From the NCBI GenBank assembly GCA_035235625.1, contig CP141150.1, forward strand, positions 32,256,756 through 32,320,755: 64,000 nucleotides of DNA, in the 5' to 3' direction. Position numbers and translations under genes: made by a program. Below are positions 35,820 to 48,044 of the stretch, piece after piece (the first letter of the stretch is position 1; each line of letters begins with the position of its first letter). Source of the stretch: Saururus chinensis. Its lineage: Eukaryota > Streptophyta > Magnoliopsida > Piperales > Saururaceae. The notes under the pieces are model-generated. The model was not told the DNA's origin and did not search any database. It worked only from the letters and a program-made list of their open reading frames with translations.

Positions 35820-37680
35820 TCTGTGAATATGGTTTGACGTCATCCATGTTTAAGGGAAGAGCCTTAAGCATGTGCGCTATTCCCATGTGCTCCTTACGCT
35901 GAGCTCATTATCAGAATATTAAAAACGCTCCCCTTCCACAACTTTGGCTTACTACCCTTCCCCACCTTCAGTCGGTATTTATGCCGCTACTCTTCTTCTT
36001 CTTCTTCTTCAAACCGTTGAACCTTTTTTGTACATATTTCTATTGGGTTGGATCGACACCATCCAGTTCCCTAGTTTGCCAAATGTAATTTACATACACC
36101 ATTCGGTCCGTCCTTCATGGATCATCAGCGTTAAAGTAAAAAAATTGGGCAGACAATTTTACCAACATCCCAATGTGGCGTAGGCTTGTTACCTTCTGGT
36201 ATATATTCTGGATGGAGGACTGGAGCTCGGATAGATTGCAGTGCAGTCGTTGTTAGTTTGTACACCATTTTGGTTCCTATGATGAATCATGCCAAATATT
36301 TGTAAACAACTCAAATAGAAGCGAGTCGAATTATACATTAATATCATGTAGAATTGTTTTTCCTTCGTATATAAATATATATAAAAAATCATAGTTGTAC
36401 CTTCTATATGAAAGGCATGTGCTAACGAGCCTTTATTGGACCCGAGCTGGGCTAAGCCTATGAAGTCGCTTCAATAAGGAATTCATCCGCATTATCTTTC
36501 TGGAAAATGCATATCCTCCTCTGGGTTTCTACTTACAATTTGCTTACAAGCGGTATCAAGGGGCACACATATATATAGTTCCAGTTTTAGCGAAAGATTT
36601 TGCTGAACAATTAACATAGGAGTTTGCTATGGCATGACTCAAATGTATTCGTATCTGTACTGTTCTACAAAGGCGACCCATTGTTAATTTTAGGGAAGGA
36701 AAACATCGACATTCTTATCTCATCAATTATTATCTTTAGTTGTTATTTGGAGAATACTGGCTGCAGCCCAAAATCCTTTCCATTTCAATTTCAGCTGCCA
36801 TTGAAACCGCACTCTGGTTATGGCCCTAGACCTCTTACATATCTTCACCTTGTTAGGTGTTACCCAAGTCATGTTCTAGGGGATTAAACATCGGGGACAA
36901 CGGGGATTTTCGCGATAAATAATAGACCGAGTCGGTGGAGGTGGAGGCGGAGGCGGTGGTGGCGGTAACAGCGGCGGAAATTTATAATTTTCTCTTTTCG
37001 CACGAGCTGCAACCGGAGATGGTGGAGACCGAATGGTAACCCTCTTTGCTTGCATCCTCCCATTATTATCCTGAAGAAGCCGACGGCCAGAAATGGGGAT
37101 ATATGGATCCAGCTCGACTGCCTGGCCTTCAGCCTCCGCCAGTGGCAAGTTTGCGAGCACCGTCGTGGCTTGGATAGGCTGGAAGACACCCATGGTTGTA
37201 ACCATGAAAAGAAGAAGAATTACTAGCATTAGCGTAGGTGAGAGCTTGAGTTTCTCCATTGCTAGCTGAGGTCCAATCTCATAGCTGCGCTGTAATTTAT
37301 AACAAGGGTTCTCATCCATCGCTTCCAACAATTCAGTCAGTCTCCTGCCAAAACAATAAACAATAAACAAAAACTTCACTCACTCAAAGGAATTTCTTCG
37401 AACATTCACACAAACCATGATGACAGTTGGATTGAGTTGACATCTATTGGTCATCTTTTCTACTCCCCGTATACTAAAATAAAAAATTCTTATCTATTCG
37501 CTTATGAGGACGATATAGTCAACAAAAATTATGACAAGGATGGTAGACTTTTTGGTGCACTATGTATTAGTCAATGGAATTCTAAGCTACTTTTGGCAAA
37601 ACGGGGAACTGCAACAATATAATTATTAAAAATGATATAAAAAAGCCAATTGTGGGCATCGACCAATTTATTATATAACC
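35820..37680. repeat. Duplicated segment, copy 1 (carries peptide gene B)
   Basis: From about 35,820 (TGAATATGGTTTGACGTC) to 37,675 this segment is repeated in the same orientation at about 38,605-42,435. The match includes promoter-side, coding and 3'-flanking sequence of the peptide gene and the block TTTCTATTGGGTTGGATCG near 36,040, which is interrupted in the other copy. Confidence 0.85.
36876..37259 (-). CDS. Putative secreted peptide precursor, copy B
   Basis: 127 residues from the conserved ATG at 37,259. The N-terminal signal is strongly hydrophobic (LMLVILLLFMVTTMGVF) and followed by QPIQA. The mature part contains DPYIPISGRRLLQDNN, a basic region (RVTIRSPPSP, ARAKRENYK), eleven consecutive Pro and the end NPRCPRCLIP. 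An upstream in-frame ATG exists (MDENPCYK, 22 codons earlier) and the frame opens as far as 37,379, past an acceptor-like TTTTGGCAG near 37,345. Copies A and D lack an ATG in this upstream part, so I prefer the shorter start. A second long frame (36,884-37,189) is a shadow. Confidence 0.78.
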   Translation of the reverse strand: MEKLKLSPTLMLVILLLFMVTTMGVFQPIQATTVLANLPLAEAEGQAVELDPYIPISGRRLLQDNNGRMQAKRVTIRSPPSPVAARAKRENYKFPPLLPPPPPPPPPPPTRSIIYRENPRCPRCLIP

Positions 37681-37689
37681 AAGTACTAA

Positions 37690-38600
37690 ATTGGGATTTA
37701 TAATCCATGAATTGACCAAAGTAGACTCTTATTTTCGTCAAATAACCGAACTTTGAATAAGAATTTACTATTTACCAAAGTAGACTTGCTTATGTGAGAG
37801 GGTTTTTGGCTAAAATACCCTCCCCCAAATGCCTCTTCCCGCTTCTTCGTGTCTCCTTCCACTCGGTAGTGATTGTTCATCACTGTTGCCGCCTTCACCT
37901 CCCGAAGAGTATCCTCTTTTGCCATTTCTGCCTTCATAACCCCATTCTTTCCTCTCTCGCTTCTGGAGCCGTCATTTCGACCTCACCTTCATCCTCTTTT
38001 AGTCTTCTGGCCTCATTCCCTTCCGGAGCCGACATTTCGCACTCGCTTTCAGTACCTTTACTGCTCTCGACTCCCCATCGGACATCTTGCCCTTACCTTC
38101 ACTGCTCTAATTGCCTTCATCTCGGCCTCAACCATCTTGCCTTTGCCCTCACTGCCCTCATCTCGGCCAATGTTTTAAAACCTAGACAGGCCCGGTCAGT
38201 CGGACTGGGTTCAATCGGACCCAGATGACATTCGGGCTAGTTCAGTTGTTTTTTCGGGTTGGAAAACTGAATTTTTTTTTTGCTATGACCGGATTCAAAC
38301 TCCCCATATGCTGATACCCATCAACACCTTACCCACTACGCTATACGAATTTTGTTGTACATATGTCTATAACCATTTTATTTAAATATCTTCACTACGG
38401 GGTTCGATTGTAGGACGATAACTTAATGCCCTACACGTTTTACCCGCTAAGTTACAAAAATTTTATGCATACATTTTTACTTAATATTAAACTTAATCTA
38501 ACATATAACAAAACAAGTCAACCCGGGTGAACCCCCGGGTGAACCCGGCCCAGTGACCAATCGGGGTCAGCCTCCGAGCTAATTTTTACTTAATATTAAA
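37690..38600. other. Unclassified repeat-like DNA
   Basis: No gene recognised. Around 38,190-38,560 the sequence is bounded by CCGGTCAGTCGG-like and CCCGGCCCAGTGACC-like words that are partly complementary, suggesting an old inverted-repeat element, but no target duplication was found. Pyrimidine-rich frames at 37,794-38,228 are compositional. Confidence 0.4.
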
Positions 38601-38969
38601 CTTCTATGAATATGGTTTGATGTCTTCCATGTTTAATGGAAGAGTTTTTCACCCTCCTCTCTCTGACAATGAGCCCAACATAAGATATGTATGTGAGCCT
38701 TTGATATTTGAGATCGGGCGCACACGCTAACGCATATTAGCACCAGTACAACTTATGCTAATGTGCATTAGCATATGCGCCATCAATCTCATGAAGGAAG
38801 GGTTCCCATGTGTTCCTTAGAGCTCATTATCAAAGTGAAATATTAAAAACATTTTCCTTCCACAACTTTGGCTTACTACCCTTTGCCATCTTCAGTCGGT
38901 ATTTATGTCGCTACTCTGATCTTCTTCTTCAAACTGTTGAACTTTTTTTGTACATTTTTCTATTGGGTT

Positions 38970-40805
38970 CACTACAACAAAAAGGGCTTTTTGCAACAAA
39001 TGTGTTTGTTGCATAAGGTTTATATTTTGTCGCAAAAATATTTTTGCGACGAAAAAAAATTTGTGCACTTTTGTCGCAAGTAAGGTGTCACAAAAAGTTA
39101 TTACAACAAATTTTTATTTGTCATAAATAATATACTCTTTTGCGACAAGTTTATTTGTTGCAAAAAATCAATTATTATGTCACAAATAAATATAGTTATT
39201 TGAGTTAAAAAATATTAAAAATATATAATTATGTCGCAAAAGCTTTGGCATTTGCAACAAAAACAATTTTTCGCAAATAATTTTAGTGTATTTGTGACAA
39301 ACTATATATGTCGCAAATGCCAAATTCATCACTAATGATTTTAAAGTATTTACGACAAATTGTATATGTCGCAAAAAGATAGACATTTATATAATTTTTA
39401 TAAATATTTGCGACAACCTGAATTCATCGCAAATGATTGTAATATATTTGCAACAAAATAAATTTTATTTGCAACAAGAGAAATCTGTTGCAAAAGATCT
39501 TTAAGGACAAATTTAAGTCGTCGCTAATTTCAATGGCTATACCCAATTATTTAGGTGGGCGTACAAGCAAGTGGGGGGGGGGGGGGGGATATTTAAAAAT
39601 ATAAAAATTTAAGAGAGCTATATAAATTTATAATGCAAAAGATAAACTTAATGCCTTAATATTAAACTAAATATCATTAATTATCTTACAAACCATAAAT
39701 CTAATACATTTGATGAACTAAGAAATACCAAATAACTAGAATGAAACCATAACCATATCACAAAAGAAATCACAAGATATATATCATTTCTTTCTTTGCA
39801 AAATTTGATGATTCTTTTGAACTTCCCTATTCACCTATGATATAGTAAAGAAGTATGGTTTAATTAATTTAGATTTATATAGCTATACATAAAATTAAGA
39901 CTATAAATAAGTTTTATGCGTAAAGAAACTTTGTACCTAAACTGTTGAATCTGTCTATATTAGTTGTTGCTCCATTAGTCTTAGAGCCATCGACTCTAAT
40001 TCAACTTACTTCGATCTAATAGTCTCTAGATCTATTTTCAAAGATTTTGCATGTTTTTCTGGCGCCTCAGCCCTTATATTAGCATTCTTAATAACATCGA
40101 TATCATCTTAAGAAGGGCTACCTGATGAAATATAGCAAAAATTAGTAAGCTGCCAATCGAAGAAACCTGTCTGAAAACCATAGCCTTGACGCTTAATCAC
40201 TCATAAGCATGAGCTTAAATTAAAACACATAGATCCCTACACCAACCTGCAAAGTGATGAATTCTCAGCTGATCTACGTTCTGATCACAAGTTCATGCTC
40301 CTTGGATGCTGAATCGAAGGCTAAGCTGGTCTATTGGCTTGCTCCAACTTAGTACTCCCTCAATAGCATACCTAGACACCTAACAAAGCCAATAGGCCTT
40401 AACATAAACAATAATTTCATATATTCCAAATGCAAGAAATGACTTGTCTGAATTAATTTCAAATAGCAGATATCCCATCTTAATCCATATCAAACAAATA
40501 CAATATATAATAGCAGGCATAATACAACAACTTGCTTCATAAGGTGGGCAGCAATTATATTTTAACAGGTGAAACCATAATGCAAGAAAGTTAAGGGTAA
40601 TCAAAGATAATACCTAACTCTATAAATAGGTCTCTCCAGCCCATCAGCTTTTGTATGTAGAAGATTATGAAATAATTAAAGAGCATAGCTTGAGATATTT
40701 TTCCCAGTTACCTCCTTTCTCCCAAAGATTCACCAAAGTAGCCACCTGCTCCAACATTGGTAATGACCCAGTAAAATACCCCTCATTAAGATCAACTACC
40801 ATGCA
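38970..40805. mobile_element. CACTA-like insertion with TTGCGACAA subterminal repeats, atypical right end
   Basis: The left end is CACTACAACAAAAAGG. From 38,995 to about 39,530 the motif TTGCGACAA and its complement TTGTCGCAA recur in both orientations, a motif set different from the TAGCGACG family at 11.6 and 42.9 kb. The right boundary at about 40,805 is defined by the uninterrupted duplicate at 36,040, but no GTAGTG terminus is present there. The right end was therefore deleted, or an aberrant end was used. A G-run lies at 39,574-39,588. Confidence 0.7.
40655..40800 (-). pseudogene. Possible leucine-rich-repeat gene fragment
   Basis: Near the right end of the insertion the minus strand reads VVDLNEGYFTGSLP followed by LEQVATLVNL, which resembles one plant LRR unit (N.FTGSLP). 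Only about 35 residues are visible with no flanking repeats. It may be a captured host fragment. Confidence 0.35.
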
Positions 40806-41630
40806 TTGGATCGACACCATCCAGTTCCCTAGTTTGCCAAATGTAATTTACGTATGGTTGTACACCATCCAGTCCGTCCTTCATGGATCATCAGTGTTAA
40901 GGTAAAAAACTTGGGCAGACAATTTTACCAACATCCCAATGTGCCGTAGGCCTGTTACCTTCTGGTATTCTGGATGGAGGACTGGAGCTCGGATAGATTG
41001 CAGTGCAGTCGTTGTTAGTTTGTACACCATTTTGGTTCCTGTATTGATGAATGATCATGCCAAATATTTGTAAACAACTCAAATAGAAGCGAGTCGAATC
41101 ATACACTAATATAATTGTTTTTCCTTCGTATATAAATATATATAAAAAATCATAATTGTACCTTCTATATGAAAGGCATGCGCTAAGGAGCCTTAATTGG
41201 ACCCGAGCTGGACTAAGCTTATGAAGTCGCTTCAATAAGGAATTCATCCGCATTATCTCTCTGGAAAATGCATATCCTCCTCTGGGTTTCTACTTACAAT
41301 TTGCTTACAAGTGGTATCAAGGGGCATATATAGTTCCAGTTTTAGTGAAAGATTTTGCTGAACAATTAACATAGGAGTTTGCTATGGCATGACTCAAATG
41401 TATTCGTATCTGTACTGTTCTACAAACGCGACCCATGTTAATTTTAGCGAAGGAAAACATCAACATTCTTATCTCATCAATTATTATCTTTAGTTGTTAT
41501 TTGAAGAATACTGGCTGCATCCCAAAAATCCTTTACATTTCATTTTCAGCTGCCATTGAAACCGCACTCTGGTTATGGCCCTAGACCTCTTACATATCTT
41601 CACCTTGTTAGGTGTTACCCAAGTCATGCT

Positions 41631-42023
41631 CTAGGGGATTAAACATCGGGGACAACGGGGATTTTCGTGATAAACAATAGACCGAGTCGGTGGAGGTGGA
41701 GGTGGAGGTGGCTGTGGCAGTGATAGCGGTAACAGCGGCGGAGGTTTATAATCAGCTCTTTTCTCACGAGCTGCGACTGGAGATGGTGGAGACCGAATGG
41801 GAACCCTCTGTGCTTGCATCCTCCCATTATTATCCTGAAGAAGCCGACGGCCAGAAATGGGGATATATGGATCCAGTTCGACTGCCTGGCCTGCAGCCTC
41901 CGCCAGTGGCAAGTTTGCGAGCACCGTCTTGGCTTGGATTGGCTGGAAGACACCCATGGTTGTAACCATGAAAAGAAGAAGAATGAATAGCATTAGCGTA
42001 GGTGAGAACTTGAGTTTCTCCAT
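41631..42023 (-). CDS. Putative secreted peptide precursor, copy C
   Basis: 130 residues from the conserved ATG at 42,023. It is the closest relative of copy B, with the same signal (LFILLLFMVTTMGVFQPIQA), DPYIPISGRRLLQDNN and NPRCPRCLIP. It differs by scattered substitutions and a rearranged Pro-rich stretch (LPLSLPQ then eight Pro). All length differences between copies are multiples of three. In contrast to copy B, the sequence just upstream of the ATG is out of frame with the upstream extension, which supports translation starting at this ATG. Confidence 0.8.
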   Translation of the reverse strand: MEKLKFSPTLMLFILLLFMVTTMGVFQPIQAKTVLANLPLAEAAGQAVELDPYIPISGRRLLQDNNGRMQAQRVPIRSPPSPVAAREKRADYKPPPLLPLSLPQPPPPPPPPTRSIVYHENPRCPRCLIP

Positions 42024-42445
42024 TGGCTAGCTGAGGTCCAATGTAATAGCTGCGCTGTAATTTATAACAAGGGTTCTCATCCGCTTCCAACAATTCAGTC
42101 AGTCTCCTGCCAAAACAATAAACAATAAACAAAAACTTCACTCACTCAAAGGAATTTCTTCGAACATTCACACAAACCATGATGACAGTTGGATTGAGTT
42201 GACATCTATTGGTCATCTTTTCTACTCCCCGTATACCAAAATAAAAAGATCTTTTTCTATTCGCTTATGAGGACGATATAGTCAATAAAAATTATGACAA
42301 GAATGGTAGACTTTTGGGTGGACAATGTATTCGTCAACGGTATTCTAAGCTACTTTTGGCAGAACTGGCAGCAACCATTTAATTATTAAAAATGATAAAA
42401 AAAGCCAGTTGTGGGCATTGACCGATTTATTATATAGCGATTTGG

Positions 42446-42924
42446 TTCATCGGTATTCATAATATTTTCTATATTTTATATTAATAACTGAATTTGGCAA
42501 ATAAATTTGTTTTGTTTTAATAGCTTCATTTTGTTCAATTTAAAAAGTTGAGTATATAAAAAATATAATAATTAACTCATTTTCTTCTCTTTTAGATGTA
42601 GATTTTAACATTCAATAAAAAAATTATTCTTTTCATATGTAGCTATTAATAGTCGATAGAGGGAGTACAAAAGTTCGTTAGTATTGGCTTAACACGAACA
42701 ACAATTGCGAGTGCTGAATGCATCAGGGCTATACGATTTTGATTTGGCGGCACTTATTACTCATGGGGCAAGCTGATTTGAGTTTTCAAATATGAGCTTG
42801 TTTACATTTTTCTTAAAACATCATTCATCTACAAATGAATACAAAGGTGAATAATATAGGTACATGTAAACCAATTACATGTCAGTCAAACTAAAAAAAA
42901 GTGAATATGCTAAATGAATGCACA
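42446..42924. other. Spacer with Stowaway-like debris and LINE-adjacent paralogue
   Basis: A TATTAATAACTGAATTTGGC...AATAGTCGATAGAGGGAGTAC block (to about 42,668) resembles a Stowaway-type MITE. From 42,830 to 42,924 the sequence matches the reverse complement of 31,650-31,740. Confidence 0.5.
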
Positions 42925-43799
42925 CACTACAACAAAAAGGATTTTTAGCGACACATTTATGCATCGCTAATAATCCCATAAGCGTCACTAATGATTATTA
43001 GTGACGCATAAACAACGTCGCTATAAGCGTCAAAAAAAGTGTCATCGCTATTGCCTATTAGCAACGCATAACGAAAAGTGTCGCTAATAGTGCCTATCAG
43101 TGAAGCATATTTATACGTCGCTATTAAAAACACTACATTGCTAATAATGAATTATTAGCGACACTTATTTTTTAGTGTCGCTAATAATCAGTTATTAGCG
43201 ACGTTATTATATACGTCGCTAAAGCAAAAAACTATTTTCAAAAAAATAAAAAATAGCTTATTAGCGACGTATAATTATATGTGTCGCTTATAAAAAAATT
43301 ATTTTTAAAATTTCACGTATTAGCGACCCTCTAGCGAGCGCCGCTAATAAGTAAAATAATAATAAAAAAATTAAAAAGGCTTTAGCACTAAAATCCTTAA
43401 AATATTAAAAAAAACTAGCATGTTGGAAGGCCCTGGGAGGGGAGAGGGGCTAGATTCCGACGCCCCGCCAAAATTCGGACAGTCCTATCTCTCCCTCCTA
43501 GGGCCGGGGGAGCGCTGGGTTCAGGGGGAGCATTGGGTTCCTATGGGAAGCCAGAATCTGGTGCCCTCTCTCTTGGGAGAGAGAGGGTGGAGCGGGAAGG
43601 AGGGGGTGGGGGCCGGATTCTTGCTCCCCGCCAGAATCCAAAGGTGCAGAGGCGTCATCTCTCCCGGGGTCCCCCTCTCCTTCCCCTTTGTTTGTCAGAG
43701 GAGCCGGGAAGAGAGGGGGGAGTGGGAGTGAGGAGGGGGGGGGGGGGGGTGGAGGAGGGGCCCCTTCGAGGCCGGGGAGCCGGAATCCGGACCCCCTCC

Positions 43800-43890
43800 T
43801 TCTTCCCGCTCCCCCTCTCTCCCCTCTTCTCTCCTCTCTCTCTCTCTCTCTCTCCTATCTCTCTCTCTCCTCTCTCTCTCCTCACTCTCT
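43800..43890 (+). repeat. (CT)n tract
   Basis: Pyrimidine-only stretch within the CACTA element, preceded by a G-run near 43,735-43,750. Similar CT tracts flank the nested LTR (44,103-44,175 and 47,323-47,440). Confidence 0.9.
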
Positions 43891-44175
43891 CTCTATTTAT
43901 TTTAATTTTAATATTTTTAAAAATAAAAAATGCTATTAGCGATGTATGTGTATACGTCGCTAATGCTATAGTGTATTAGCGATGCATACAAGTATGTGTC
44001 GCTAATACACTATAGTATTAGTGACATATACATGTATACATCGCTAATACTTAGAGTTATTAGCGACGCATACGTGTATGCATCACTAATACTCTTTTAA
44101 AAAAAATCTCCTCCTCTCTCCCCCTCTCCTCTCTCTCTCTACCCTCTCCTCTCTCTCTGCCCTCTCCTCTCTCTC

Positions 44176-47100
44176 TGTAATATCCCAAATTTTCCTAGGT
44201 TTTGAAAATTAAATACGTGGAAATTAGGTGGTTTGACCCTTTGACCTTCTCAGTAGAATAACCCCCTACCAAGTTATAATTTGTGGTTGAAACCTATCTG
44301 GTTGGAAAGTAGACAGAAATAGCTTCGAAATGCCACCAAGATTGCGCGAATCAAAGTTCGGATGAGGGGGATACGATTGTTCGAAGTTGAACATATCGTA
44401 TAGGGCCCATTTACCCGATTTTAACGTGCAATTGGGCCGTTTAAGTCGTTTGCTGGCCCGGTTGTTTATAATTCCGAAATTAATATTTAGAAGCCTAGTT
44501 AGGTGTCTCAATGGAGGGGGTTTGACCCAAATACTAGGGGGATTAGGAACCCTAATCCTTATGCTTATAAAAAGGGATAATTATGGCACAATTAAGGGGA
44601 TTTGGCGGATGAAGGAGAGAGGGCGGTGAAAGGCGAAGCTCCGGCGAGGCTCCGGCAAGGCTTTAGCGATAGTGGATCGACAATTATTATCATAATCTTC
44701 GATTGAAGATTAATGAAGGATTTATATGATAAATTGGGATAAAATTAGCTTTATGCAGTAAACAGTACTTTCAGTTTTGATTTATAATTCCTAGTTTCTA
44801 TTCCCGACCGGCCAGCCCTTTCACTCCGGACCCTCTCAGTGGAGGGCCAAGCTCCGGCAAGCGGCAACTGCCGAGTAGGCTGCCGGGCTGGTGAATAAAA
44901 AAAAAAAAAAAAAACAAAAAGGGCGTTTTGGCCGCCGGACTGCAGCGGGACCGACCTTGTCGGTTCCGCCGTGCCCCGGCGGTTCGGGGGCTGTGAGCCG
45001 CCCACCCCTCTGCCGCGGTGGGGGGCACCGCCGCCATAGGCTGAAAGGCCGGTCGCGGGGAAGACGACCCCACGGGTCGTCTATGCTCCCCGCACCGGGT
45101 CGGCTAACCCGATCCGGCTTGGTTCCATTCCTAAAAACAAAAAAAAACTATTACTCTAACTGAACCATATCCGGTTTAGTAAGTTAGAATAGTCTGAACA
45201 TTTTGGAAAAAAATGTGAATGACCTTGAGTGTATTCTGGTTGTTAGTACCAAGTTTCGAACTGGGGGAAAATCCCAAGTGCTTTGAAATGACCAATTTAC
45301 CCTTGTGAGTTGAAGCGTAGAATAATAATTATTGATCAGACTTAGGGGCTCTGGTTCAGGGGCCCATGAGTTGATTTAAAAATTGATAAAATTCCAAGTG
45401 AGATTTTAGTGTGTATGATAAATTTGGACCAAGCCACAAGTTAGGAAAAATTCACAATAAATCAATATTTGACTGTTTTACCCCTAGGGTTACGGTAAGA
45501 CTATTAATTGAACCGAGGTCGGTTCAAGGGGTTTATGACCCCGTTAAACGGCAAGAAAATTACCTTGGGTTCATAACGTCAAGGTGTAATCCTGAGATTA
45601 GTTTTGGATGCATTGAGGTTGAGGGAAGCCCTAGATAAAAAGACAGAAATACCCTTATGAGCGTTCCAACTGACATTCGCGTGGATGAAATTAACTGGCC
45701 AATGTGATACTAAAACCTTTTGAGAGGTTAACGACTTGCCTGGGAGCAGAGAGGACCTTATCCAATGTTGGATAATTACTTTAATACCCTTACGTGCATT
45801 ATGAACTATTTTTATAAAAGCTTGATGAGTTAACCCAAGGAGGGTTAGGGCGAGTGAGCTCAAATAATTCTAATATTGTTATTGAATTTGACTATTGATA
45901 TTATGATCTGCTTGGACCTATGTGGTTTTATTGTTTATGTTTTTTTATTGTTTCGATATGTGCTATTAATGTTGTGATAGTAACTTATCACCAACTGATT
46001 ATTGAAAGATTAATTGATGGAGTGGATAACTTTGGATTGGGCGAGAAAACCTAATCCAGATAAAGACTAAAATACCTCAGAGGGGTCTGGGACTAATTCA
46101 TAGAGTGAACAAAGCCTTTGACCTGACGATTTGCCTTGGTTGATGAACCGATGATAGTTTCGAGTTTTAAACCCTAGTCTAGAAGGGACTAATAGGGCTT
46201 GGGTTAGTCATTCAAATTCTGGCTTAATTATGAGCAAGATAGGGTTCAGAATGGTTTCCTAAGTTTTAGCTCTATTGAGGAGCTGCTGATTTGACCGTGT
46301 AGTTGCATCTCCCCATTGGAGGGAGATTTGTGTGAGCTGGTCTCACGACAGATCTATTGAGGATCTTTTAGTGTACACACATTTGGATTAGTTGTCATTC
46401 CTACTTGGTTTGCTTTTCCCGTCACTTCTGTTCTGGTGCAGTTGTGGGCCATGCCCTTCCACTTTGGTCAGGTCCTTCATGGGCTAGGAGGGGCGATGGT
46501 ACTTCCTGGTAGATTCCAGGGTGTTTCGTTATCATTTGTCACTTAGGTTGACATCTGATGAGTCTGTCTATCATTGAGATTAGATGGGGATATTAATTAT
46601 CAAACAATGGTTCGAGAGATAATTAATAACATTGTTTGGTATTGCTTGTTTAATTAGAACAAGTGGAATGATTAAAGGACTTGCATAAAATGTAGGTTGC
46701 TTGAAAATACTTAAGCATTGCATGTGTGATGTTATGTTTCTTATAATAGTGTAGTTTTTAGGTAGAACTACGTCTAGATATGATCTTATTGGAAACATTA
46801 GAGATGTTGTCTGATGAGTACGTAGGCAACTAACATCGGGTGATGTTGGCCTGATCCGAAAAATATTAAATAATACTTTTGTTCTTTTGAATGCTCATCC
46901 AAGAAGAGGAGATGTTTTGTTGCCTGTTTGGTCTTGGTTGCTCGCAAGTTCTTTAGATGGGGATGTTGCGAGATTAGGACGTTAGTGGGCGTTTAAGGAC
47001 GACATTGCATTAGTGGCACCTAGTCTCTTACTTCTGCAATTATGTAAGTAATTGTAATTACTAGCGTGAGTGCCAACTTTACTTGGTTGTTTATGTTCGG

Positions 47101-47322
47101 ACAGATGACATACTTGTACTTAAAGGGTTAACCTACTGTTTATCGAAATTTGACACGTATAATAATATCATATGTTTTGATATTCATATTTGTGAACCTC
47201 AGTTATCACGATATGGATATTTAATCGGATGATTTCTTTTGTGTTTAAGAAAGAAAAAAAATTATCGTGATTTATCGCTTGTTCTTTAAATAAAAAGGGT
47301 TTTGAAAATCCGGGTCCTTACA
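44176..47322 (+). mobile_element. Solo LTR nested in CACTA, TSD CTCTC
   Basis: The 3,147-bp block begins TGTAATATCCC and ends GGGTCCTTACA. CTCTC flanks both sides (44,171-44,175 and 47,323-47,327), although the target is itself CT-repetitive, so the duplication alone is weaker proof than usual. It is homologous along its length to 425-4,060, including the TATA box (44,566-44,573), the GC-rich interval (about 44,800-45,130) and the GAGTACGTAGGCAACTAAC word near 46,815. There is no coding region. Confidence 0.9.
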
Positions 47323-48044
47323 CTCTCCCCTCCTCTATGTCTCTCCCCTCAGTCTCTCTCTCCCTAGCTCTCTCTCTCTTCCCCTCTCTCCCTCCCTCCC
47401 TCCCTTCTCTCTCTCCTCTCACTCTCTCTCTTCACTCTCTCTTGTATTATAAATTATATATTAAAATTAATAAGAAAATTATAAAAATAAAATATATTAT
47501 ATTTCAAAATTTTTAGTCTATTATTGACACTGCCTTTTATTAAAAAATTAATATTTATTTATTATTTATTCAAATAGTCAATATTGAAGAAAATATATTA
47601 TTTTAAAAAAAGTTATTTTAAATGTTTTAAATATTTTTTAAATAATTATTTATTAATTAGCAATGCATGCTTAAAAGCATCGCTATTAGTTCTAAATTTT
47701 AAATTTATTATTTAAAATTGAGAATTATTAGCGACGCTTTTTCACAAGCGTTGCTATTGTTAAAACTATTAGCGACGTATAAGAAAAAGCATCGCTAATA
47801 GTTTTGATTTTTTTTTAAAATTTAATAGATATATCTTTTAGTGATGCTTGTTAAAGCGTCGCTAATAACATAACTATTAGCAACACAAAGTATAAAATGT
47901 CGCTAATATTTTTGGTATTAGCGACGCTTGAGATTATGCGTCGCTAATAGTGAATTTTTTAGCCGACATTTTTTTATGTGTCGCTATTATTACTTTTTAG
48001 TGACGCTTAGTGTTGCGTCGCTAATAGTACATTTTTTTGTAGTG

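Larger units (their letters stand above)
38605..42435. repeat. Duplicated segment, copy 2 (carries peptide gene C), interrupted
   Basis: Same orientation as copy 1. Similarity runs from 38,605 to 38,969, stops in mid-phrase at CTATTGGGTT, and resumes at 40,806 with TTGGATCGACACC. The 1.8-kb intervening sequence is an insertion absent from copy 1. Confidence 0.85.
42925..48044. mobile_element. Non-autonomous CACTA element, TSD ACA, with nested solo LTR
   Basis: The element starts CACTACAACAAAAAGG and ends TTTTTTTGTAGTG, flanked by ACA at 42,922-42,924 and 48,045-48,047. Subterminal TTAGCGACG/CGTCGCTAA pairs fill 42,950-43,390, 43,930-44,095 and 47,660-48,030. A GC-rich block (about 43,430-43,800) and CT-rich tracts occupy the interior. 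Excluding the nested LTR the element is about 1.97 kb. It belongs to the same family as 11,615-14,116. A related empty site is present at 31,590-31,740. Confidence 0.93.

Noticed and set aside
36884-37189. Second long frame overlapping peptide gene B (also 41,639-41,953 over gene C)
   Set aside because: It lacks a signal peptide and a conserved start. Its similarity between copies follows from the DNA similarity of the true frame.
38190-38560. Possible SINE or tRNA-derived element, from a GGTTCGATT-like word
   Set aside because: No A and B box pair with correct spacing and no 3' tail were found.
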